Shown here piece by piece: positions 1 to 6,511 of a stretch of 6,746 bases of DNA. Below the pieces are notes generated by a model. It saw only the letters and a program-made list of their open reading frames with translations, was not told the DNA's origin and ran no database searches. The stretch covers positions 6,476-13,221 of the forward strand of contig PMMV01000101.1 of NCBI GenBank assembly GCA_003162115.1, given 5' to 3'. The stretch's first letter is position 1. Each line of letters starts with the position of its first letter. Both the position numbers and the translations under genes were made by a program. The stretch comes from Methanobacterium sp. (GTDB lineage Archaea; Methanobacteriota; Methanobacteria; Methanobacteriales; Methanobacteriaceae).

Positions 1-401
1 GGATAAACTGAATATATTGGTTTTTCATCGTAATACTTGGATGCTATCCTTCTATTTAAAGGAGATATGGCTATAAATCCATCAACGTACGATAATAGCA
101 TTTGAACTGTTTTTCTTTTTAAAATATTCATTTGAGGTATATCATATAGAAGAGTATCTGCGTATAAAAGAATAATCTTGGTTTTAGGATTTTTAATCTT
201 TTTAAGGACTGCATGAGGTAGTCCTAGACCTCCTTCAACCAAAATGATATCGTAGTTTTTTCTGTCAAACACTGATTTAATGAGATTCTTAATGATCTCT
301 GTATGATTATCACCGTAACGGTACCAGTTTTCGGTAACAGTTTCTGCAAAGGTACCATGTACCTTATGAGGTCCTTGATGTGTAAAGAGAATTTTCTTCA
401 T
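1..401 (-). CDS. GT-B glycosyltransferase, N-terminal part (cut by left edge)
   Basis: Reading on the minus strand from an ATG at 399-401 gives 133 open codons that run off the left edge, beginning MKKILFTHQGPHKVHGTF. The pattern fits the acceptor-side Rossmann domain of a GT-B (GT4-like) glycosyltransferase: a first beta strand with a short loop (residues 1-12), a 'YDIILVEGGLGLPHAVLKK' strand and loop near residue 53, a 'KIILLYADTLLYD' strand near 77, and 'VDGFIAISPLNRRIA' near 108, which resembles the 'D.iia.S......l' segment before the inter-domain linker. The donor-binding C-terminal domain lies outside the window, so the sugar cannot be guessed. The start is supported by AGGG (minus strand, 410-413), 8 bases upstream. 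A 164-base gap separates it from the preceding transferase, so it may have its own promoter. The family call rests on fold pattern only. Confidence 0.75.
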   Translation of the reverse strand, partial: MKKILFTHQGPHKVHGTFAETVTENWYRYGDNHTEIIKNLIKSVFDRKNYDIILVEGGLGLPHAVLKKIKNPKTKIILLYADTLLYDIPQMNILKRKTVQMLLSYVDGFIAISPLNRRIASKYYDEKPIYSVY

Positions 402-565
402 ATATTTAACCCTAAATTTTCTAAAATAATTTTTACTAAAATTTCAATAAATTATAGGTTCATGGAAATGAAAATTTACTGTTGCTCATGATTACAGTAT
501 TTTATTGCTAACAACGATCTATGATTAAACCAGAGCATGAGATGATTATTATCCTGATTGATCTG
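402..565. other. 164-base intergenic gap between two glycosyltransferase genes
   Basis: No convincing gene lies here; the longest minus-strand reading from an ATG is only about 20 codons. The gap holds the AGGG ribosome binding site of the downstream gene (410-413), a weak TATA-like box (448-456) and three copies of the heptamer ATGATTA on the plus strand at 488-494, 521-527 and 542-548. I see no run of T on the transcribed strand long enough to call a terminator for the upstream gene. Confidence 0.7.
447..457 (-). promoter_or_regulatory. Possible archaeal TATA box for the left-edge glycosyltransferase gene
   Basis: The minus strand reads CTATAATTTATT here, about 46 bases upstream of the ATG at 401. 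Archaeal transcription usually starts about 25 bases downstream of the TATA box, which would leave a leader of about 20 bases containing the AGGG site. The surrounding DNA is so AT-rich that similar strings arise by chance, and there is no clear purine-rich BRE in front of it. Confidence 0.3.
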
Positions 566-1579
566 TTAAGATGCTGAATTTTTAATGTCCCTTGCAATTT
601 TTTTAATAAGCATAGAAGAATACCGATATATCACCTGTAACATGTAGATGGGCAGATGAAGTCTATAATTTTTTTCATGGATTTTCATGAATTTCAGATT
701 GGTTTTTATTTCCTTTGAAATTCCTCTGAACTTCACCTTACTTTTTGAAACACCGGCCTTGTGCCATACAATAGATTTTAAATCTGTGATCATTTTAAAT
801 CCTTTATTCCCAATTTCAATGCAGAGATCAACATCTTCACATCCAAAGAAAAAATCAGAATTTAAAAGCTTTGGTGGTAACATGTCGGTTTTAATAAGCA
901 TAACTGCCCCTGAAATCCAATCAACCTCCATAATAGAATTTTTACCAGTTATAAGATTATCATCCAGGTCTATAACATGGTACCCGGGATATCGTGATAG
1001 GTTGACTGTACCACCTACACTCCACACAATATCATCTTTACCATCAAAATTGTAGAAATACGTTTTTGGACCGATAACAGCAATTTTATCATGGGTTTCC
1101 CCTGTTTTCACCAGCTCACTGAGAAAATGTTGTTCAACTACTGTGTCGTTGTTGAGTAATAGTATATAGTCTGGATGTAGCGTTTTTAGTGCATATCTAA
1201 TTCCTATATTGTTTCCTTCAGCAAATCCATAGTTTTCATTATTTTTAATAAGTATTAACTTCCTATCAGATTGAAGTTTACGATATTCATCTAATCTGTC
1301 CTGTTTTATATGGTTTTCTGGTTCTTCTTTGGTGTACTCAACGATCTTTACGGGTTTATTGTCTGGATTGTAGGTGTAAAATTGTGATTCTGGTTTTATT
1401 TTGCCTGCACTGTAATCCCTTATATTCTGAATGGAATCATCTTTTGAATCATTGTCAATGAGTACAACATCATATTTAGGATAATCTATCTGATAAAGAG
1501 ATTCCAGACATTCTATAGTATCTTCCCAACCATTCCAATTGAGAATTATCACAGAAACTTTTGGATAGGTGGTTTTCAT
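566..1579 (-). CDS. Family 2 glycosyltransferase, rhamnosyltransferase-like
   Basis: This 337-residue GT-A enzyme would transfer a sugar from a nucleotide donor to a growing glycan in the cytoplasm. Visible motifs: the first strand 'VSVIILNWNGWEDTIECLES' (8-27); 'VVLIDNDSKDDS' (38-49) for nucleotide binding; 'NNENYGFAEGNNIG' (113-126); 'DYILLLNNDTVV' (137-148), whose NND takes the place of the metal-binding DXD; 'VDWISGAVMLIK' (219-230); 'FFFGCEDVDLCI' (243-254), with E248/D249 in the position of the catalytic base; and 'VWHKAG' (271-276). These match the WbbL/rhamnosyltransferase-like group. Residues from about 56 to 105 form a long insert between the nucleotide-binding loop and the next strand. 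The last 35 residues look like amphipathic helices that could rest on the membrane; there is no transmembrane segment. The ATG has AGGA (1586-1589) 6 bases upstream. It follows the dehydratase gene by 26 bases, so it may use the 6-deoxy sugar made by that pathway; that substrate is inferred from position only. Confidence 0.88.
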   Translation of the reverse strand: MKTTYPKVSVIILNWNGWEDTIECLESLYQIDYPKYDVVLIDNDSKDDSIQNIRDYSAGKIKPESQFYTYNPDNKPVKIVEYTKEEPENHIKQDRLDEYRKLQSDRKLILIKNNENYGFAEGNNIGIRYALKTLHPDYILLLNNDTVVEQHFLSELVKTGETHDKIAVIGPKTYFYNFDGKDDIVWSVGGTVNLSRYPGYHVIDLDDNLITGKNSIMEVDWISGAVMLIKTDMLPPKLLNSDFFFGCEDVDLCIEIGNKGFKMITDLKSIVWHKAGVSKSKVKFRGISKEIKTNLKFMKIHEKNYRLHLPIYMLQVIYRYSSMLIKKIARDIKNSAS

Positions 1580-1605
1580 TCAAAATCCTGTTTAGATATT
1601 ATTAT

Positions 1606-2835
1606 TTAAAGTCTGTTTTCCTTTTTCAGGAAGTAGTTCAACTGATCCTTGATAATATCATTTAAACTGTGATCAATTTTTGCACCAATATTTTTGATCT
1701 TGGCTGTATCAGCAAATAATATTGGTACTTCTGCTGGTCTGAATCTATCTGGATTAAATTCTATTGGAACTGTTCCCTTGTCTGTGTAAACTTTGATACC
1801 CTTATCTTCCAGTGTGTACTCCAATTCCCCCTCTAAGATCTTGGTGTCTACAATGGTTTTATCAAATTTAACCCCGAAAATAGCTGAGTCATCCACTTCG
1901 GTTGGATCTTCTACCAATTTTTCTCCGTTAAATGTTTCTATTTTACTAATATTCCATCCTGCTTCTTTTAAACCTAGTAGTATATAACTTAATACCGAGT
2001 TGGTTCTCATGGAACCTTGATTGTAAACTTCTCCAGATTTACCATTATCTGCGAGTGTCATGTAACCATTGACAATATCCTTTACATGGGACCAGTCCCT
2101 GAAAGCATTTAAATTTCCAATAGTAATCTTGTCAAGCTCTCCAAATTTAAGTTTCATTATCTGATTGGTTACAACAGAAGTTACAAACATTAAACCTCTT
2201 CCAGCACCTTCATGGTTAAATGCCCTTGAAACTACAGTATCCAATCCATATGAGTGGTAGTAATTCCTCATAAGATGGTCCCCATATACTTTCGAAACTG
2301 CGTAGGGCGACATTGGCCTCAATGGATTGGTTTCTTTAATTGGAACTTCGGGAATCTCCACAGGTTCGGGGAATATAGTTCCATATTCCTTTATTGCATG
2401 TTTATAATGCTCTTCAGAAGAAATTACAAGCCCATATTCTTCACTTGAACCTGCAAACAGAATTTTTATGTTAGAATCTTTTATTCTGGCAGCATCAAGA
2501 AGGTTGGCCGTTCCGATACAGTTTATCATCTGAGTTTCAGGAGAATTTTCAAATGATCTAGGTACAAATGATTGTGCAGCTAAATGGAACACATAATCTG
2601 GATCAGAGATTTCCAAGGCAGTTGCAAGTGATGTTATTTCTGTTAAGTCGCCCTCTATTGTTTTAACACTATTTTCTATTCCATGGTCAATGAGGTTTTT
2701 TGCTTTGGTTCCATCTGCACGTCTTCTGATTAATCCATAAACGTTAGCATTTTGTTTTAATAATTCTTCTGCAAGGTATGATCCAGCGAATCCTCCGACA
2801 CCTGTGATTAATACATTTTTATGTTTCCAATTCAT
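1606..2835 (-). CDS. gmd: GDP-mannose 4,6-dehydratase-like extended SDR enzyme
   Basis: This 409-residue enzyme probably converts GDP-mannose to GDP-4-keto-6-deoxymannose, the branch point to GDP-rhamnose, GDP-fucose and GDP-perosamine. Seen in the sequence: the Rossmann glycine motif 'TGVGGFAGSYL' (11-21); 'LIRRRADG' (35-42), with arginines in the NADP-phosphate-binding position; 'HLAAQSFV' (84-91); 'AGSSEEYGL' (128-136), carrying the catalytic Ser/Glu; 'SPYAVSKVYGD' (176-186), with the Y178/K182 pair; 'AFNHEGAGRGLMFVTSVV' (205-222); and 'NAFRDWSHVKDIV' (243-255). 'FNHE..GRG..FVT' and 'RDW.H.KD' are typical of GDP-mannose dehydratase and distinguish it from the related reductase, which usually has an NH-x-GPGQ motif. 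It is longer than the usual 320-370 residues because of two extra segments, about 137-165 and 311-360. Translation should be strong: GGAGGT (2841-2846) lies 5 bases before the ATG. Another nucleotide-sugar dehydratase or epimerase remains possible. Nothing downstream in the window completes the sugar. Confidence 0.82.
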   Translation of the reverse strand: MNWKHKNVLITGVGGFAGSYLAEELLKQNANVYGLIRRRADGTKAKNLIDHGIENSVKTIEGDLTEITSLATALEISDPDYVFHLAAQSFVPRSFENSPETQMINCIGTANLLDAARIKDSNIKILFAGSSEEYGLVISSEEHYKHAIKEYGTIFPEPVEIPEVPIKETNPLRPMSPYAVSKVYGDHLMRNYYHSYGLDTVVSRAFNHEGAGRGLMFVTSVVTNQIMKLKFGELDKITIGNLNAFRDWSHVKDIVNGYMTLADNGKSGEVYNQGSMRTNSVLSYILLGLKEAGWNISKIETFNGEKLVEDPTEVDDSAIFGVKFDKTIVDTKILEGELEYTLEDKGIKVYTDKGTVPIEFNPDRFRPAEVPILFADTAKIKNIGAKIDHSLNDIIKDQLNYFLKKENRL

Positions 2836-2840
2836 TTTAT

Positions 2841-2846
2841 ACCTCC
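2841..2846 (-). promoter_or_regulatory. Strong Shine-Dalgarno site of the dehydratase gene
   Basis: The minus strand reads GGAGGTATAAAATG: a full GGAGGT, five bases, then the start codon. It is the best ribosome binding site in the window; the neighbours have only AGGA, AGGGG, GTGAT or weaker matches. It fixes the dehydratase start. Confidence 0.85.
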
Positions 2847-2892
2847 ATGCTTTTTTTTAGATTTTTTTTAAAATTAAGTTTTTTTTATTCTT

Positions 2893-2908
2893 AAAAAAAT
2901 CAGCTGAT
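2893..2908 (-). terminator. Candidate T-tract terminator after the upstream GT4 gene
   Basis: The minus strand reads ATCAGCTGAT followed by seven T residues, about 80 bases after the stop codon of the upstream glycosyltransferase. Archaeal RNA polymerase can terminate at a run of T on the non-template strand without a hairpin. The palindrome is too short, and has no loop, to form a stable stem, so the call rests on the T-tract and its position in a long gap. Confidence 0.35.
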
Positions 2909-2986
2909 ATCTATTGAAATGAAATTTTATTGAGTTGGACTCTATTTATTTAATTTCCTACTTTCTGTTGGATATATTTTTTGTAT

Positions 2987-4192
2987 TTACCCTATCATAT
3001 TGATAACACGGTTTAAATGTCCTAATAATCTTTCTCCAGCATGCTCAATGGTCCAATAATTTGCTACTGTTTTTACAGCTTTTTTACCCATATCGTATCG
3101 TTTGTAATCCTTTGAAAGCATTTTTGTTATGGCTTCTCCAAACAATTCTTCGTCTCTATCTATTAGGAGTCCAGTTTTCTTGTGGATAACAGTTTCCCTC
3201 ACTCCCCCTTCTTTAACAGCCACAACAGGTGTTCCGCACGCCATTGACTCAACGGGCACAAGACCGAATGGTTCGAGGTAAGGTGAATATACAACTAATT
3301 CAGCTTGGTTGTAGAGAACAGCTAGTTCGTGGTCGTTTATTAAACTCAAAATTTCCATATCAACATTCAATTTTTCTGCATGTTTTTCTAGATAAGATTT
3401 CCATGGAGGATAACTTGAATTGGATACAACTATTAATTTAGGGCGTATTTCAGGATCTATTATGGCTAACGAATCAACAAGGAATCCATGTCCCTTTTCG
3501 GGTGTGAATGTTCCGACGGAGAGTATGAATTTTTTTTCAGATACCTCAAGGGGTTTGAACATTTCTGTATCCACACCCAAATACGATACATGCGAGTTTA
3601 TTCCATACATTCTCAGTATACTCTCCCTTGAAAAGTATGAGTTGCATAATGTGTACTTTGAATAGTGGGAGTTGGTATTATCAATGCCCAGACCTCTTTT
3701 AACTACTATCTTGCTTCCCAAACCTCTTAACGATCCTAATAACTTATTTTTCTTTTTTGGGAATATTACCTCCGATACTGCATCGTTTCTGAGGGGTTGC
3801 TGGCAGTAGTATGCATGGGGTTTTTTAAGGTACTTCAAAAGAAATGGGGCCATGGTGAACTGATCCTGTTCAGAGTAAACAACATCATAAGTGCCGTTAT
3901 TAATTACTCGAGCAATTTTTTCTTCTGTTTTCTCTAGATCCCTTAATGAAATCTTTTTAACCTGGGGCGGAATGTATTTTATGGTGGAGTAAATAGAGTT
4001 TCCAAGAGTTTTAGGTACTGGAAATATATTTACATTTCTAGCAACATCCTTAAGGGGTAAAAACTCCTCATTAGCAGTTGATGGTACAAAAACATCTACT
4101 TGATGGTTCATCTTCATTAAATATTCTACATAACCATATAAAGCTCTTTTAGCCCCTCCTGATGGTAAATTATGAAAAACTGCGATTTTCAT
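2987..4192 (-). CDS. GT4 family glycosyltransferase
   Basis: This is a complete GT-B retaining glycosyltransferase of 401 residues, counted from the ATG at 4190-4192. The N-terminal acceptor domain opens with 'MKIAVFHNLPSGGAKRAL', where SGGAKR is the usual glycine-rich loop. The donor domain begins with 'FILSVGTFTPEKGHGFLVD' (222-240), with K233 in the phosphate-binding position. 'LEPFGLVPVESMACGTPVV' (306-324) holds the E-x7-E motif as E307 and E315, and 'EGGVRETV' (328-335) follows. There is no signal peptide or membrane segment, so it works in the cytoplasm or at the inner face of the membrane. The reading frame extends 10 codons further to a TTG at 4220-4222. The ATG is preferred because AGGGG (minus strand, 4201-4205) sits 8 bases before it and protein homology naturally begins at MKIAVFH. 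It follows the previous GT4 gene by 31 bases, as in an operon. GT4 covers many donors, mannose and glucose among them, so the sugar is unknown. Confidence 0.9.
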   Translation of the reverse strand: MKIAVFHNLPSGGAKRALYGYVEYLMKMNHQVDVFVPSTANEEFLPLKDVARNVNIFPVPKTLGNSIYSTIKYIPPQVKKISLRDLEKTEEKIARVINNGTYDVVYSEQDQFTMAPFLLKYLKKPHAYYCQQPLRNDAVSEVIFPKKKNKLLGSLRGLGSKIVVKRGLGIDNTNSHYSKYTLCNSYFSRESILRMYGINSHVSYLGVDTEMFKPLEVSEKKFILSVGTFTPEKGHGFLVDSLAIIDPEIRPKLIVVSNSSYPPWKSYLEKHAEKLNVDMEILSLINDHELAVLYNQAELVVYSPYLEPFGLVPVESMACGTPVVAVKEGGVRETVIHKKTGLLIDRDEELFGEAITKMLSKDYKRYDMGKKAVKTVANYWTIEHAGERLLGHLNRVINMIG

Positions 4193-4200
4193 TTTATATT

Positions 4201-4205
4201 CCCCT
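4201..4205 (-). promoter_or_regulatory. Shine-Dalgarno site that decides the GT4 start
   Basis: The minus strand reads TTAGGGGAATATAAAATG. AGGGG is 8 bases before the ATG at 4192 and lies inside the alternative TTG-initiated reading frame, so it supports the ATG and not the TTG at 4222. Confidence 0.7.
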
Positions 4206-4223
4206 AAAATTTTTGAACTCAAT

Positions 4224-5348
4224 CTAAATTTTATATGCCTCTTCGTATATTTTCCAGGTTTCTTCTGCTGTTTTTTTCCAGCTGAACATTTTTGCTCTTT
4301 CTAAACTCTTTTTCCTATAATTCTCCTTTAATCCCTCATCGCTTAATATTTCATGTATTGATTCTGTTAAATTGTTAACATCATTTGGATCAATCATTAT
4401 CCCAGCATCACCAACAACTTCGGGAAGTGAAGAAATATTGGATGTTATTACAGGACATCCACAGGCCATAGCTTCCAGTGGTGGTAAACCAAATCCTTCG
4501 TACAAAGATGGATAAACAAATAGGTCAGCACTGTTGTAGAATTTTACCAGATCATTATCGGGTACATAATCTGTAAATATTACATCATCTTTAAGATTAA
4601 GATTTTCAATCAGATCAAATATTTCTGTATATTTCCAACCCTTTCCCCCTACAATTACCAGTTTATGGTTTGAATCATATTTTTTAAACTCATTAAATGC
4701 TTTAATAAGTAAAGGAACATTCTTCCTTTTCTCAAGAGTTCCAACAAATAAGATAAATGGAAAATTTAAGTTGTATCTACTTTTTAACTCTTCTTTTATC
4801 AGTTCTTTGTCTCCAAGAGGTTTATAAATTTCATCCGCTGCAAGGTGGATTACCTTTATACTTTCTTCGGGTATATTTAGAAGTTCAACACAATCCTTTT
4901 TGGTATTCCATGAATCTGAAATGATAATATCGGTTCTATTTTTAATTAATTTCAACGTAGAATTCCATGTCCTAACAGTATCTCTAGTGTGCATTTCAGG
5001 AAATAGAATGGGGGTTAAATCATGTATGGTAAGGACCTTTTTAACTTTTCTATTTAAGAAAAAAGGTGAAATCTGAGTATACCAGTGAATGGGTAAGTGT
5101 AAAATATCAATATGGGCATTTTTTACAGCTCGTGGAATTCCAATTGGATTAGTGAGTCTTAAAGGCATTCTAGGAATTATGATATCATTTACCTGGGTGT
5201 ATATTGGATCTTCGCTTTTCCTGTAGTGGATCAATGAGATCTCATCTGATTTCCCAATTTTAATCATATTTTTTATTAGATTATAAATATAATTATCAAC
5301 ACCTTTCCTTTTCCTGTCTATAATCCAAGAAAGAATTCCTACATTCAT
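4224..5348 (-). CDS. GT4 family glycosyltransferase, mannosyltransferase MtfB-like
   Basis: A complete 374-residue GT-B retaining glycosyltransferase. The N-terminal domain has '[17 protein letters not shown]' (12-28), the glycine loop and first helix, and '[18 protein letters not shown]' (103-120), in which 'HDL.P..fPE' is typical of the MtfB-like mannosyltransferases of the GT4 family. The donor domain has '[20 protein letters not shown]' (198-217), with R208/K209 near the donor phosphates. '[19 protein letters not shown]' (283-301) holds the E-x7-E pair E284 and E292, and '[11 protein letters not shown]' (306-316) follows. Length and motif order are normal and there is no membrane segment. 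The ATG is preceded by GTGAT (minus strand, 5352-5356), matching the part of the anti-SD used in GGAGGTGATC sites. It follows the upstream gene by 32 bases. Mannose or a mannose-derived donor is plausible given the GDP-mannose dehydratase nearby, but this is inference. Confidence 0.91.
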   Translation of the reverse strand: MNVGILSWIIDRKRKGVDNYIYNLIKNMIKIGKSDEISLIHYRKSEDPIYTQVNDIIIPRMPLRLTNPIGIPRAVKNAHIDILHLPIHWYTQISPFFLNRKVKKVLTIHDLTPILFPEMHTRDTVRTWNSTLKLIKNRTDIIISDSWNTKKDCVELLNIPEESIKVIHLAADEIYKPLGDKELIKEELKSRYNLNFPFILFVGTLEKRKNVPLLIKAFNEFKKYDSNHKLVIVGGKGWKYTEIFDLIENLNLKDDVIFTDYVPDNDLVKFYNSADLFVYPSLYEGFGLPPLEAMACGCPVITSNISSLPEVVGDAGIMIDPNDVNNLTESIHEILSDEGLKENYRKKSLERAKMFSWKKTAEETWKIYEEAYKI

Positions 5349-5380
5349 TGTATCACTTGATTTTTTTTAATATCAAAAAC

Positions 5381-6457
5381 CTACCCAATTAATTCTGAAT
5401 AAATACCACTAGTTTTAATGGCAACAGATCTCCAGCTGGTTTCATCATAGAATTCTTCACATTTTTTCTTTAGATAATCTTGCCTTTTTTTATCCTTTAG
5501 GAGGTGCTTTATTTTAATGAATAAATCTTGTTTATTTCCATTTTCAAAAAGTTCTATACAATCATATCTATCTTTTATTTCTTTAAAATAACTTAAGTCT
5601 GAAGTTATGGTGGGAACCCTGTAACTAAGGCCCAAACTAAGTGCTGCTGATGCAACAATCCATCGATAAGGATATATAAATAAATCGGTTGCACTTGCAA
5701 TAACAGGAAGATCCTTTTTATCTACAAAATTAAAGAATTTCACTCTATTTTCTAATCCCAAGGATAAAACTTGGTTTTCCAATGATTTTTTGTACTTTTC
5801 CTGATCTCCGGTTCTTGCACTACCTGCAACGAATAATACAGTGTTTTCATCTAATTTTGGTAAAATTTCAATTATAAGATCATGGCCCTTATTCTGGCTA
5901 ACAAATCCAAAGATGGTGATTATTTTCCTTCCAGAAACTTCTAATTTTGCTTTACATTCATTTTTATCTAATATTTCAGGTTCAGATGATCCCAGTGGAA
6001 TTTCAAAAATTTTATTTTCGTCTATCCCGTTCTTCTTTAATATTTCAATCATTTTCATATTGTGAACAACCAATCGGTCTGATGAATTCAAAAACTTAAG
6101 TATCAGTCTATTTATCTGAGAATTAAGCCCAACCTCATGAAGGGTTGTTACAATCTTATTTCTACGTAGTTTTAGGATACTAATAACCAATGGTAAGTAA
6201 TTAACTTCTAAAGAAGGTACTGGCAGCTTTCCATAAAGGTCTGGCTGATACTGGATGTGGGTAATCTGATTTTCCTTTATGCCATTTAATAATTTAATAA
6301 AATACAAGGGATTATTTGCATCCGTATCTCCTATTGGTATAACATTAATTTCTAAATTTTTGCACTTTTCTAATTCATTTACGAGTTGTTCGGTTGTATC
6401 TGCGATTCCACAATTAATATTCCGGCTCGTAAGAATATTTACATGTATTTTAGACAT
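5381..6457 (-). CDS. Divergent GT-B (GT4-like) glycosyltransferase without E-x7-E
   Basis: This 358-residue protein has the two-domain layout of a GT-B glycosyltransferase. The N-terminal domain shows 'CGIADTTEQLVNEL' (16-29) in place of the glycine-rich loop, 'THIQYQPDLYGK' (66-77), 'IVTTLHEVG' (102-110) and 'SDRLVVHN' (126-133). The C-terminal domain shows 'IITIFGFVSQNKGHDLII' (179-196), with K190 as the donor phosphate-binding lysine, then 'VLFVAGSAR' (207-215) and 'DLFIYPYRWIVASAALSLGL' (258-277). The two glutamates of the canonical motif are replaced: the first position falls at W266/I267 and the second at a small residue. Some GT4 subgroups with a 'PYR....SG....A' motif also lack them, so it may still be active. 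The ATG has only a weak GAGAG-like site nearby. It is 54 bases after the upstream family 2 gene and 32 bases before the next GT4 gene, so it is probably co-transcribed with both. Donor and acceptor are unknown. Confidence 0.82.
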   Translation of the reverse strand: MSKIHVNILTSRNINCGIADTTEQLVNELEKCKNLEINVIPIGDTDANNPLYFIKLLNGIKENQITHIQYQPDLYGKLPVPSLEVNYLPLVISILKLRRNKIVTTLHEVGLNSQINRLILKFLNSSDRLVVHNMKMIEILKKNGIDENKIFEIPLGSSEPEILDKNECKAKLEVSGRKIITIFGFVSQNKGHDLIIEILPKLDENTVLFVAGSARTGDQEKYKKSLENQVLSLGLENRVKFFNFVDKKDLPVIASATDLFIYPYRWIVASAALSLGLSYRVPTITSDLSYFKEIKDRYDCIELFENGNKQDLFIKIKHLLKDKKRQDYLKKKCEEFYDETSWRSVAIKTSGIYSELIG

Positions 6458-6486
6458 ATTTTTCTCTCTTAAATCTAAATTTTCAG

Positions 6487-6494
6487 GTATAAAT
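6487..6494 (-). promoter_or_regulatory. Weak TATA-like box inside the glycosyltransferase operon
   Basis: The minus strand reads ATTTATACC about 30 bases upstream of the ATG at 6457. A start site 25 bases further on would leave a leader of only about 9 bases. It could be an internal promoter, but the 54-base gap is AT-rich and chance is a fair explanation. Confidence 0.2.
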
Positions 6495-6511
6495 GTAAAA
6501 TTAGTATTTTA

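Larger units (their letters stand above)
2836..2986. other. 151-base intergenic gap, A-tract leader before the dehydratase
   Basis: No gene is visible. Read on the minus strand, this gap starts with AT-rich DNA after the TAA of the GT4 gene. It then has a perfect 10-base palindrome (2899-2908) running into a T7 tract, then three A8 tracts (plus-strand T8 at 2879-2886, 2862-2869 and 2851-2858), and finally the GGAGGT ribosome binding site. This is the most likely break between two transcription units. Confidence 0.7.

Noticed and set aside
303..491. A 62-codon plus-strand open frame spanning the start of the left-edge gene
   Set aside because: It overlaps the antisense of a gene with clear GT-B pattern and ribosome binding site, and its protein has no recognisable feature.
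687..1055. A 122-codon open frame on the plus strand
   Set aside because: It lies wholly antisense to the well-supported family 2 glycosyltransferase, has no recognisable domain, and no good ribosome binding site was seen.
2836..2986. A riboswitch or small RNA in the 151-base gap
   Set aside because: The gap is mainly A and T homopolymer runs with no long paired stems visible by eye; nothing supports a structured RNA.
2987..5348. A recent duplication giving the two adjacent GT4 genes
   Set aside because: They share the family motifs but differ in N-terminal domains, lengths and the donor-loop sequence (GTFTPEKGH against GTLEKRKN), so they are old paralogues, not a recent tandem copy.
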